Origin: Gallionella sp.
GTDB lineage: Bacteria > Pseudomonadota > Gammaproteobacteria > Burkholderiales > Gallionellaceae
Direction: 5' to 3'
DNA length: 9,443 bases
NCBI GenBank assembly: GCA_024654105.1
Contig: JANLID010000217.1
Span: 1 to 9,443 of the forward strand
Part shown: positions 1 to 6,353 of the stretch, one piece after another
How positions within the stretch are numbered: the first letter of the stretch is position 1
Layout: every line of letters begins with the position of its first letter
Program-made: the position numbers and the translations under genes
The notes under the pieces: generated by a model
The model's database searches: none
The model's input: the letters and a program-made list of their open reading frames with translations, nothing else
What the model was told of the DNA's origin: nothing

Positions 1-307
1 GGATACGGATCACTTGCTCGAGCTCATGCACGAAAATCTTGCCGTCACCGATCTTGCCGGTTCGCGCAGATTTTTCGATGGCTTCCAGCGCCTGATCCAG
101 CATATTGGCCTGTACGGCGGCCTCCAGCTTTATTTTCGGCAGGAAGTCCACCACATATTCCGCGCCGCGATACAGCTCGGTGTGGCCCTTTTGCCGGCCG
201 AAGCCCTTGACTTCGGTGACGGTGATGCCCTGCACGCCAATAGCGGAGAGCGCTTCACGCACTTCGTCAAGCTTGAAGGGTTTGATGATGGCGGTAACCA
301 TTTTCAT
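1..307 (-). CDS. glnK: Nitrogen regulatory P-II protein, GlnK/GlnB family (partial, C-terminus off window)
   Basis: P-II proteins are small cytoplasmic trimers that sense 2-oxoglutarate, ATP/ADP and, through uridylylation, glutamine. They control the ammonium channel AmtB, the NtrB/NtrC pair and glutamine synthetase adenylylation. The visible 102 residues (full length is about 112) start MKMVTAIIKPFKLDEV and include the family blocks TEVKGFGRQKGH (31-42), the T-loop ELYRGAEYVVDF with the uridylylation tyrosine Tyr51, and TGKIGDGKIFV. A strong AAGGAG lies 6 nt before the ATG, which supports this start. It follows the torF porin by 45 bp on the same strand, so the two are probably cotranscribed from the sigma-54 promoter upstream of torF. 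The nitrogen-regulated context suggests GlnK, yet residue 54 is Asp, which is usual in GlnB, whereas enterobacterial GlnK has Asn. The family is certain; the GlnK/GlnB paralogue is not. Confidence 0.95.
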   Translation of the reverse strand, partial: MKMVTAIIKPFKLDEVREALSAIGVQGITVTEVKGFGRQKGHTELYRGAEYVVDFLPKIKLEAAVQANMLDQALEAIEKSARTGKIGDGKIFVHELEQVIRI

Positions 308-326
308 GACAATCTCCTTATGCAAT

Positions 327-343
327 GGCGGATGAATTCCGCC
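327..343 (-). other. Short GC-rich hairpin between torF and glnK
   Basis: A perfect 6-bp inverted repeat (GGCGGA / TCCGCC) with a 5-base loop lies just after the porin stop codon and before the P-II ribosome binding site. No T-run follows it, so it is not a standard terminator. It could protect the 3' end of a processed torF message or reduce read-through into glnK. A stem this short can occur by chance. Confidence 0.35.
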
Positions 344-352
344 CAGTAGTTG

Positions 353-1150
353 TTAAAACGCGTGTGTCACGGACAAGGTGACCGTGCTGCGCCCCAGGTC
401 CTTGCCTGCCGGGGTGGTATAGAACCCGCTTGCGTTGGTGTCGCTGGCTGCAAGACTGACCACATAACCGTTCATGTCCTTGGCAATGCTCAGCTTGTAA
501 TCGCTATAAGTTGCGCTGGTGCCGGCCAGCGCCAAGGCATCGGCGGCAGTGCCCTTGTAGGTCTGTTTGCCCGCATGGGCGCCGAGCGTGATACCGGTGT
601 CACCCAAGGGCACACTGGCGTTGACTTCAATATAGCTGGTGCCCGCCGCGCCGGGCACGGTCAGAAATTTGCCGAGGCCGTAGGAATACTTGGCGGTAAT
701 CCACTTGAAGCCAAGCGCGCCGTAAATCTCGTCGGTATCCGCTTTGGTCGCACCGGCCGCATAGTTGCTCGCCGGGTAGTTGTAGCGAATGAAACCGATG
801 TCGTAGCTGAAGTCATCGGCCAAACTGTTGCGGAAGCCGAAGTAGGTATCCAGCTCCAGACTTGAACTGACACCGGCATTGAAATCGCTGATCCAGCTTA
901 TGTTCGAACCCCACACCCCGGCATACAGACCGCTGGCATGGGCATAGTCAATACCGCCCTGCACTGCCGGATTGCCGGAGGTTTGCGAGATGCCGCGAAA
1001 AATATAGTCGGTGGTGAAGCCGACATTCGCGCTGAAGGGCGAGGCCTCCTCCGCCATTGCCATGCCGGGCGCTGCCAATGCAGCCAACATCATGGCGTTC
1101 AACAGCTTGCTTTTTGCTGCGCAGAAACTTGCTTTGCTCATATTCATCAT
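353..1150 (-). CDS. TorF family putative outer-membrane porin
   Basis: A 265-residue outer-membrane beta-barrel protein of the TorF/Gcw_chp family, whose members are putative porins of unproven substrate. Residues 1-33 form a signal peptide: a positively charged start, the hydrophobic stretch LLNAMMLAALAAPG, and an Ala-Met-Ala cleavage site before EEASPF. The mature protein opens with SANVGFTTDYIFRGISQT, the family hallmark, then alternating amphipathic strands rich in Tyr, Gly and Ser, and ends SVTHAF. The terminal Phe is the usual barrel-assembly signal. The start is chosen by AAGGAG seven to eight bases upstream of tandem ATG codons (1148-1150 and 1145-1147), with another ATG at 1139-1141. 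It is first in a minus-strand unit followed by P-II, with a sigma-54-like promoter about 50 bp upstream. Context suggests a role in uptake of a nitrogen source during nitrogen limitation; this is inference. Confidence 0.9.
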   Translation of the reverse strand: MMNMSKASFCAAKSKLLNAMMLAALAAPGMAMAEEASPFSANVGFTTDYIFRGISQTSGNPAVQGGIDYAHASGLYAGVWGSNISWISDFNAGVSSSLELDTYFGFRNSLADDFSYDIGFIRYNYPASNYAAGATKADTDEIYGALGFKWITAKYSYGLGKFLTVPGAAGTSYIEVNASVPLGDTGITLGAHAGKQTYKGTAADALALAGTSATYSDYKLSIAKDMNGYVVSLAASDTNASGFYTTPAGKDLGRSTVTLSVTHAF

Positions 1151-1201
1151 GACTCCTTATTCTGGGTTGAGAACGGGATAACAGTATCCACACACACCAT
1201 T

Positions 1202-1219
1202 AAGCAGATTGTGTGCCAG
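1202..1219 (-). promoter_or_regulatory. Sigma-54 (RpoN) -24/-12 promoter for torF-glnK
   Basis: Read on the minus strand the site is CTGGCACACAATCTGCTT. Compared with the consensus YTGGCACGRNNNTTGCW it has the invariant GG and GC doublets at the correct spacing, an intact CTGGCAC -24 element, and CTGCT instead of TTGCW at -12. Transcription would start near position 1192, about 41 nt before the torF ATG. The match, strand and distance all agree. Use in the cell is inferred. Confidence 0.85.
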
Positions 1220-1239
1220 ATTAAATAATTTATTTATTA
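1220..1239. promoter_or_regulatory. Uninterrupted 20-base A/T tract between enhancer and sigma-54 promoter, possible IHF/bend site
   Basis: Twenty consecutive A or T bases sit directly upstream of the -24 element in an otherwise GC-rich window. On the minus strand the part at 1226-1238 reads AATAAATAAATTA, one mismatch from the IHF consensus WATCAANNNNTTR. It lies between the promoter and the NtrC-like sites, where a DNA bend would help loop the activator onto sigma-54 polymerase. IHF motifs are degenerate and common in A/T tracts, so protein identity is uncertain. Confidence 0.4.
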
Positions 1240-1280
1240 CAACGTGTTGCGACAATATTTTCGCTGCCGCGCCGGGTTAA

Positions 1281-1297
1281 CGCATGATCTTGGTGCG
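1281..1297. promoter_or_regulatory. NtrC-like binding site, promoter-proximal
   Basis: The sequence CGCATGATCTTGGTGCG is a 17-bp imperfect palindrome that fits GCAC-N7-GTGC with one mismatch (GCAT). Its centre is about 97 bp upstream of the predicted sigma-54 start and 31 bp, close to three helical turns, from a better site. Taken alone it would be weak; the pairing raises its credibility. Confidence 0.6.
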
Positions 1298-1311
1298 CAT
1301 CGGAACGCCCT

Positions 1312-1328
1312 CGCACCCATTAGGTGCG
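1312..1328. promoter_or_regulatory. NtrC-like binding site, promoter-distal, perfect arms
   Basis: The sequence CGCACCCATTAGGTGCG has perfect 6-bp arms (CGCACC/GGTGCG) around 5 bases and matches the NtrC arrangement GCAC-N7-GTGC exactly. Its centre is about 128 bp upstream of the predicted sigma-54 start. The pair resembles the two strong NtrC enhancer sites of enterobacterial glnA in spacing and distance. It also lies 59 bp before ubiK on the other strand. Confidence 0.72.
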
Positions 1329-1347
1329 GCAGGCGGGCGTTTAACTT

Positions 1348-1355
1348 GCTACACT
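1348..1355 (+). promoter_or_regulatory. Candidate -10 region for ubiK-comM
   Basis: A TACACT hexamer at 1350-1355 lies about 30 bp before the ubiK start, a sensible place for a sigma-70 promoter. No recognisable -35 hexamer occurs 16-18 bp upstream; that position overlaps the end of the distal NtrC-like palindrome. Weak call. Confidence 0.25.
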
Positions 1356-1386
1356 TCCGAACGCCTCAACCACGGGAGACCAAACC

Positions 1387-1635
1387 ATGTCCGATACAAA
1401 ATTTTTTGATGAGTTGTCCGCCAAGCTCAGTGAGCTGGTAAAAAACAGTCCCGCCAAAGACATTGAAAAAAATGCCCGTGCCCTGCTGATGCAAGGCTTT
1501 GCCAAACTTGATCTGATCACGCGCGAGGAATTTGATGTGCAGGCACAAATGCTGACGCGTACCCGTGAACAACTTATCCTGCTGGAACTGCGCGTCACCG
1601 AGCTGGAAGCGCAACGCAACACGACCGCAAAGTAG
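1387..1635 (+). CDS. ubiK: UbiK accessory factor for ubiquinone biosynthesis (BMFP family, YqiC-like)
   Basis: UbiK is a small membrane-associated protein that works with UbiJ to support the later, soluble-complex steps of aerobic ubiquinone synthesis. This 82-residue protein has the expected length and layout: an amphipathic N-terminal part (FFDELSAKLSELVKNSPAKDIEKNARALL) and a C-terminal coiled coil beginning near residue 40 (REEFDVQAQMLTRTREQLILLELRVTELEAQ). The REEFDVQ block is the most recognisable signature. The start follows GGGAG eight bases upstream. It is divergent from the torF-glnK unit and 2 bp upstream of comM, so the two genes are probably cotranscribed and translationally coupled. 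The NtrC-like enhancer pair lies in its upstream region. Recognition is by sequence pattern and length. Confidence 0.9.
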   Translation: MSDTKFFDELSAKLSELVKNSPAKDIEKNARALLMQGFAKLDLITREEFDVQAQMLTRTREQLILLELRVTELEAQRNTTAK

Positions 1636-1637
1636 TC

Positions 1638-3134
1638 ATGAGCCTGGCGGTTCTGTACAGCCGTGCGTTATCCGGCATGGAGGCCGCGCTGGTGACCGTC
1701 GAGGTGCATCTCGCCAACGGCCTGCCCAACTTCACCATCGTCGGTTTGCCGGAAACCGAAGTCAAGGAAAGCAAGGATCGCGTGCGTGCGGCATTGCAGA
1801 ACTGCCAGTTCGATTTTCCGGCGCGCCGCATCACCGTCAACCTCGCCCCCGCCGATCTGCCCAAGGAAAGCGGGCGCTTCGATCTGCCCATCGCGCTGGG
1901 CATCCTCGCCGCGACCGGACAGATTCCTTCCGATAAACTCGCCGAATATGAATACGCCGGGGAACTCGCGCTGACCGGCGAGCTGCGCCCGATACGCGGC
2001 GCGCTGGCGATGACTTACCACGCCGCCAGCAAAGGGCGCGCCTTTATCCTGCCGCGGGCGAATGCCGCCGAAGCCGCGCTGGTGGAAGAGGCAACCGTGT
2101 ATCCGGCGCAATCGCTGCTGCAGGTCGCCGCGCATCTCGCCGGCCGCGAAGCGCTCGCGCCGTATATCAGCCAGCCGCAAACCGTCGCGCCGCATTACCC
2201 GGACATGCGCGAGGTGAAAGGCCAGGCGCAGGCCAAGCGCGCGCTGGAAATCGCCGCCGCCGGCGGGCACAGCGTGTTGATGGTCGGCCCGCCGGGCACC
2301 GGCAAATCCATGCTGGCGGCGCGTTTCCCCGGCATCCTGCCGCAGATGTCCGAAGCCGAAGCGTTGCAGAGCGCCGCCGTGCAATCGCTGGACGGCAGCT
2401 TCGATGTGGCCAAGTGGAAAACGCGCCCGTACCGCGCGCCGCACCATACCGCTTCCGGCGTGGCGCTGGTCGGCGGCGGCAGCAATCCGCGTCCCGGCGA
2501 AATCTCGATGGCGCTGCACGGTGTGCTGTTTCTCGATGAATTGCCGGAATTCGAGCGCCGTGTGCTGGAAGTGTTGCGCGAGCCGCTGGAATCCGGGCGC
2601 ATTACTATCTCGCGCGCCGCGCGCCGCGCCGATTTTCCCGCCCAGTTCCAACTCATCGCCGCAATGAATCCCTGTCCGTGCGGCTATCTCGGCCATTACA
2701 ACGGCAAATGCCGCTGCACGCCGGATCAGGTGTCGCGCTATCGCGGCAGGATTTCCGGCCCGTTTCTGGATCGCATCGATATCCAGATCGAAGTGCCCGC
2801 CGTGGCGCAGGACGACCTGCTCAATAAAAACGACGGCGAAACCAGCGCAGCGTTGCAGGCGCGCGTCGAAATTGCACGGCAACACCAACTGGCGCGCCAG
2901 GACAAATCCAACGCGCTGCTTTCGGTGACCGAGATCGATGCACTGTGCGCTCCCGATGCGCAAGGCGCGGCATTACTGCAACAGGCCATCAGCCGCCTCA
3001 ACCTTTCGGCGCGCGCCTACCACCGCGTACTCAAGGTGGCACGGACTATCGCCGATCTGGCCGGCAGTGAAAACATTCTGACCTCCCATATTGCCGAAGC
3101 TGTGCAGTACCGCAGGATGGACCGGCAGGGCTGA
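1638..3134 (+). CDS. comM: ComM/YifB family AAA+ ATPase (Mg-chelatase-like), branch-migration helicase
   Basis: ComM is a hexameric AAA+ motor; in Vibrio cholerae it promotes branch migration while incoming single-stranded DNA is integrated during natural transformation. Homologues labelled YifB also occur in bacteria not known to be competent. The 498-residue protein has the normal length and domain order: an N-terminal Lon-protease-like fold (ALVTVEVHLANGLPNFTIVGLPETEVKESKDRV, about 15-48), a linker, Walker A GPPGTGKS at 217-224, Walker B VLFLDE at 296-301, a four-cysteine motif NPCPCGYLGH...GKCRC (Cys346, 348, 358, 360) that is probably a metal site, and a C-terminal lid domain with LSARAYHRVLKVARTIADL. 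All key residues are intact. The ATG is 2 bp after the ubiK stop with no strong ribosome binding site, which suggests coupling. No other competence gene is in view. Confidence 0.95.
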   Translation: MSLAVLYSRALSGMEAALVTVEVHLANGLPNFTIVGLPETEVKESKDRVRAALQNCQFDFPARRITVNLAPADLPKESGRFDLPIALGILAATGQIPSDKLAEYEYAGELALTGELRPIRGALAMTYHAASKGRAFILPRANAAEAALVEEATVYPAQSLLQVAAHLAGREALAPYISQPQTVAPHYPDMREVKGQAQAKRALEIAAAGGHSVLMVGPPGTGKSMLAARFPGILPQMSEAEALQSAAVQSLDGSFDVAKWKTRPYRAPHHTASGVALVGGGSNPRPGEISMALHGVLFLDELPEFERRVLEVLREPLESGRITISRAARRADFPAQFQLIAAMNPCPCGYLGHYNGKCRCTPDQVSRYRGRISGPFLDRIDIQIEVPAVAQDDLLNKNDGETSAALQARVEIARQHQLARQDKSNALLSVTEIDALCAPDAQGAALLQQAISRLNLSARAYHRVLKVARTIADLAGSENILTSHIAEAVQYRRMDRQG

Positions 3135-3242
3135 CCGCCAGCAGCGCATGCGTTCGCATTGTGTTCTCTTGCAGCAGCGCGTAGCATGAGCCCAGAAGGT
3201 TGCTTTTGTTCATGAATATTCGCAGGGCCTTGAAGAGACCTG

Positions 3243-5306
3243 ATGGTGACAAACACAACGATCTCTCCCTCACACCACCATTCCGATACAGCGCGTCTTG
3301 CGCGCATGTCGAAGGGATTGCGCCTGGTCCGGTTCCTGCCGCTTTTGGTTCTCGCTGTTTCCCTGATCGTTACGCATCAGTTATGGCAGGATGCGCGGCA
3401 GAATGCCATGCAGGACCTGCAAGCCGATTTTGATTCCCGCGTGCACGAAGCGAAAACGCAAGTCGAGCGGCGCATGGCAACTTACGAGCAGGTGATGCGC
3501 GGGGTGAGAGGCTTGTTTGCCGCCTCCATCAGTGTCGAACGCGATGAGTTCCATGAATATGCCAGCGCATTGCGTCTCGAAGAAAACTATCCGGGTATCC
3601 GGGGTATTGGCTTTGCGCTGATCGTGCCGCCGCAGCAGAAACAGCGGCATATCGATGCGATCCGCAAGCAGGGCTTTCCCGACTACAACATCCACCCTGA
3701 AGGCGCGCGTGAAATCTACACCTCGGTCATTTATATCGAGCCGTTTGACGAGCGCAACCGGCGCGCCTTCGGCTACGACATGTATTCCGACCTGGAGCAT
3801 CCGCGCGACGGCGACACCGCCCCGGGAGTGCGCCGCGCCGCCATGGAGCGGGCGCGCGATTCCGGCAGGGCGGCCATCTCCGGCAAGGCCGTTATCTCCG
3901 GCAAGGTCAGGCTGCTGATGGAAATGGAAACCGACAAGCAGGTGCAGGCCGGATTCCTGATGTATCTGCCGATCTACAGAAACGGCGCATCGCTCGATAC
4001 CCTCGCAGAGCACCGCGCCAATATTGTCGGCTGGGTCTATGCGCCATTCCGCATGGATGACCTGATGAACAGCATGTTAGATGTGCATACTGCCGGGCTT
4101 GATATCGAAATCTATGATGGCGATGAGTTATCCGACAGAACCCTGATGCACGACCCCAGCCGTCACGATGCCGGAATCTCCCCGCTTTTTCGCACCGCAC
4201 GATCTCTCGATATTGTCGGCCACAAGTGGACGATGGCAATCCACTCGCTGCCCGGCTTCGAGATGCGGCTGGACCGGGAAAAGCCGCAAATCGTCGTCAA
4301 TACCGCCATCAGCGTGAGCCTGTTGCTGACCCTGCTTGCCTGGTTGCTGGTACGCGACCAGCAACGCACCCTGCAGACGGCAAAATATCTGGCGGAAAAC
4401 GAGGCGCGCCTGAGAGAAATGTTCGAAAACCTGAACAGCGGCGTTGCGATTTATCACGCATCGCCGGACGGCCGGGACTTCACCATTACCGCCTTCAACC
4501 CTGCGGCAGAACGCATCGAGAAGATCGGCAGCGCGGAAGTAATCGGCAGGAACGTGACAGAGGTCTTTCCGGGCATCGCGGAAACCGGCTTGCTTGAAGC
4601 ATTGCGGCGCGTCTGGAAAAGCGGCGCGGCGGAGCATTTTCCGGCTTCCTTTTATCAGGATGAACGCATCAGCGGCTGGCGCGAGAATTACGTGTTCAAG
4701 CTGAGTTCCGGGGAGATGGTGGCCATTTACGATGATGTGACCGAGCGCAAACTGCAGGAAGATCAGACGCAATATCAGGCACATTATGATGCGCTCACGC
4801 ATTTGCCCAACCGGACCCTGATGACCGACCGTATCCGGCAGGCGCTCGCCAAAGCCAAACGTGACAAGTCCCGCCTGGCGCTGATGTTCGTCGATCTGGA
4901 CAAGTTCAAGCCGGTCAACGATGAGCTCGGCCATGACATCGGCGATCTGTTGCTGAAGGAAGTGGCAAGACGCCTGCAGGATTGCATGCGCGAGTCGGAT
5001 ACTGCGGCGCGCACCGGCGGCGACGAATTCCTCGTGCTGCTGCCGACCATTGATGCAGAAAACATTGAAGCGGAGCAGGATGCAATGCTGGTTGCCGAAA
5101 AAATCTGCCATGCCATTTCTCAGCCCTATGAGCTGGCCGGCCACCGACTGGACATTTCCTGCAGCATCGGCGTGGCCGTCTATCCCGAGCACGGCAGCGA
5201 TGAGGAGCAACTGCTCAAACATGCCGACATGGCCATGTATCACGCCAAGGGAGATGGGCGTAACAACGTAAAAATTTTCCACGCAGGGATGCGGGCCAAA
5301 TCATGA
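3243..5306 (+). CDS. Membrane CHASE-PAS-GGDEF diguanylate cyclase
   Basis: A 687-residue inner-membrane sensor predicted to make cyclic di-GMP from two GTP in response to an unknown periplasmic ligand. Order: short cytoplasmic tail; transmembrane segment at about 31-47; periplasmic CHASE domain at about 75-300, with the family-like block SVIYIEPFDERNRRAFGYDM; second transmembrane segment at 351-370; a short linker helix; PAS domain at about 389-505; GGDEF domain at about 512-680, beginning DALTHLPNR (516-524). The active-site GGDEF (592-596) is intact. RESD (583-586) lies five residues before it and matches the RxxD inhibitory site, so product feedback is likely. No EAL domain follows. The 3243 start is preferred because of GAAGAG upstream; Met22 (3306) lacks a ribosome binding site. 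It is 108 bp after comM with no clear terminator between. Ligand and cellular output are unknown. Confidence 0.93.
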   Translation: MVTNTTISPSHHHSDTARLARMSKGLRLVRFLPLLVLAVSLIVTHQLWQDARQNAMQDLQADFDSRVHEAKTQVERRMATYEQVMRGVRGLFAASISVERDEFHEYASALRLEENYPGIRGIGFALIVPPQQKQRHIDAIRKQGFPDYNIHPEGAREIYTSVIYIEPFDERNRRAFGYDMYSDLEHPRDGDTAPGVRRAAMERARDSGRAAISGKAVISGKVRLLMEMETDKQVQAGFLMYLPIYRNGASLDTLAEHRANIVGWVYAPFRMDDLMNSMLDVHTAGLDIEIYDGDELSDRTLMHDPSRHDAGISPLFRTARSLDIVGHKWTMAIHSLPGFEMRLDREKPQIVVNTAISVSLLLTLLAWLLVRDQQRTLQTAKYLAENEARLREMFENLNSGVAIYHASPDGRDFTITAFNPAAERIEKIGSAEVIGRNVTEVFPGIAETGLLEALRRVWKSGAAEHFPASFYQDERISGWRENYVFKLSSGEMVAIYDDVTERKLQEDQTQYQAHYDALTHLPNRTLMTDRIRQALAKAKRDKSRLALMFVDLDKFKPVNDELGHDIGDLLLKEVARRLQDCMRESDTAARTGGDEFLVLLPTIDAENIEAEQDAMLVAEKICHAISQPYELAGHRLDISCSIGVAVYPEHGSDEEQLLKHADMAMYHAKGDGRNNVKIFHAGMRAKS
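3873..3908 (+). repeat. 18-bp tandem duplication inside the CHASE domain
   Basis: Two adjacent 18-bp units (3873-3890 and 3891-3908) match at 15 of 18 positions and encode AISGKA followed by VISGKV. CHASE domains commonly carry one SGxV-type segment here before a strand, so the first unit may be a small in-frame insertion. The reading frame is kept. Confidence 0.6.
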
Positions 5307-5346
5307 ATTACATGCAGCAGAATGCGCCTTGCCTGCCGTGATCGCA

Positions 5347-5352
5347 TACAAT
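5347..5352 (+). promoter_or_regulatory. Candidate -10 box for the heme A synthase gene
   Basis: TACAAT differs from consensus TATAAT at one base. It sits 30 bp before the downstream start codon, inside the 75-bp gap after the diguanylate cyclase gene. No good -35 hexamer is found at 16-18 bp. The downstream gene may simply be read through from upstream. Confidence 0.3.
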
Positions 5353-5381
5353 CGCGCGGTTATTGATTCCGGCGCCGACTG

Positions 5382-6335
5382 ATGTATTTCAAACTTGTTC
5401 TGGTTACCTGTGTTCTGGCCTTTTGTGCGGTGGTGCTGAGCGCCTACGCGCGCCTCGCCGATGCCGGCCTGGGTTGCGCCAACTGGCCTGCCTGCTACGA
5501 GGAAAATGCGCTGAAGGAACGGCTGCCGCCCCAAGCGCATGCGGCAAGATCCGGCGCGGCGCGTGGCCATGATTCCTGGCAGTGGAAGCTGCACGGCCAG
5601 CTGGTGCAACTGCTGGGCTTTCTGGCGGTCGCGGTTTGCGCAATGGCGTGGAAGCAACGCAGGCAGTTACGGCAATCGCCCCTGCTGCCGTCCCTTCTGC
5701 TGGGGTTGATGGTTTTTCTGGCGGCGTTCGGCGTGTGGGCTTTCGGACATCTACCACGCCCGGTGACGGTTTCGGTGCATCTTGTCGGCGGGATGGTCAT
5801 GCTGATCTTGCTGACATGGATTATGTTGCGCCAGATGACGCCGGTGGGTGTGGTTGATGCAAACACGGCGCAGAAATTGCGCAGCCTCTGGTGGCTTGCC
5901 ATTGCGCTGCTGATGGCCCAGATCATGCAGGGTGGCTGGGCCAGCTCCAATTTTGCCGCGCTGGCCTGCACTGATTTTCCGCTTTGCCAGGGCGCGTTGC
6001 TGCCGCCGATGGATTTCTCATTCGGCCTGAATGATTCCGGCCGGCCGCTTTCCCCGGAAAAATTGACGGCGATTCACTGGATGCACCGGGCCGGCGCGCT
6101 GCTCACCATTGCTTTTCTGGTTTGGTTGTCTTTCCGGGTCATGGCGGCAAAAGGCTTGCGCAACCTCGGCAAGAGCATGCTGTGGCTGGTTTTGCTTGAG
6201 GCGCTATTGGGCGTTGCCAATGTGCTGCTCGGCCTGCCGCTGCTGGTCGCGGCGCTGCACAACGCGGTGGCGATGCTGCTGCTGATCGCGCTGGTGGTTC
6301 TGGGATTCAGGCTTCAGAGAGAGAAGGCCAGGTAG
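5382..6335 (+). CDS. ctaA: Heme A synthase, COX15/CtaA family (divergent)
   Basis: CtaA oxidises heme O to heme A for aa3-type cytochrome oxidases in the inner membrane. The 317-residue protein has about eight hydrophobic segments (near 5-21, 72-90, 103-121, 128-149, 170-187, 236-254, 265-285, 287-309) in two similar halves. Family marks are YARLADAGLGCANWPACY with the extracytoplasmic pair Cys32/Cys38, its repeat SSNFAALACTDFPLCQG with Cys196/Cys202, IHWMHRAG (His235), His133 in VHLVGG and His293 in ALHNAVAM, which are probable heme ligands. Oddly, the first-half motif, normally ExxHR, reads WKLHGQ around His71, so the acidic residue and the arginine appear missing. No oxidase or heme O synthase gene is in the window. 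The family is secure, but activity as a heme A synthase is less so. The start is weak in Shine-Dalgarno terms; no better one is seen. Confidence 0.85.
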   Translation: MYFKLVLVTCVLAFCAVVLSAYARLADAGLGCANWPACYEENALKERLPPQAHAARSGAARGHDSWQWKLHGQLVQLLGFLAVAVCAMAWKQRRQLRQSPLLPSLLLGLMVFLAAFGVWAFGHLPRPVTVSVHLVGGMVMLILLTWIMLRQMTPVGVVDANTAQKLRSLWWLAIALLMAQIMQGGWASSNFAALACTDFPLCQGALLPPMDFSFGLNDSGRPLSPEKLTAIHWMHRAGALLTIAFLVWLSFRVMAAKGLRNLGKSMLWLVLLEALLGVANVLLGLPLLVAALHNAVAMLLLIALVVLGFRLQREKAR

Positions 6336-6342
6336 CCTGACC
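6326..6342. terminator. Weak hairpin overlapping the ctaA stop, possible terminator
   Basis: Seven-base arms (6326-6332 and 6336-6342) pair with one mismatch around the TAG stop codon as loop. Only a short TTTT follows, about 8 bases later, so it is a poor match to an intrinsic terminator. It lies at a convergent gene junction, where a terminator would be expected in both directions. Confidence 0.2.
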
Positions 6343-6353
6343 CTTCCGGTTTT

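Noticed and set aside
353..865. 171-codon plus-strand open frame opposite the porin
   Set aside because: The porin on the minus strand has a signal peptide, ribosome binding site and terminal Phe; the opposite frame has none of these.
1668..2963. Long open frame of 431 codons on the minus strand inside comM
   Set aside because: It is antisense to a complete ComM with all motifs. The product is a low-complexity His/Arg/Ala-rich string with no recognisable domain, as expected from the GC-rich codon pattern of the real gene.
3135..3242. Possible terminator or small gene between comM and the cyclase gene
   Set aside because: Only a short near-palindrome (ATGCG/CGCAT with a 2-base loop) is present, too tight to fold, with no T-run and no convincing promoter or coding sequence.
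4128..5282. 384-codon minus-strand open frame opposite the GGDEF domain
   Set aside because: It mirrors the coding strand of a well-supported diguanylate cyclase; no domain, signal or family motif is visible.
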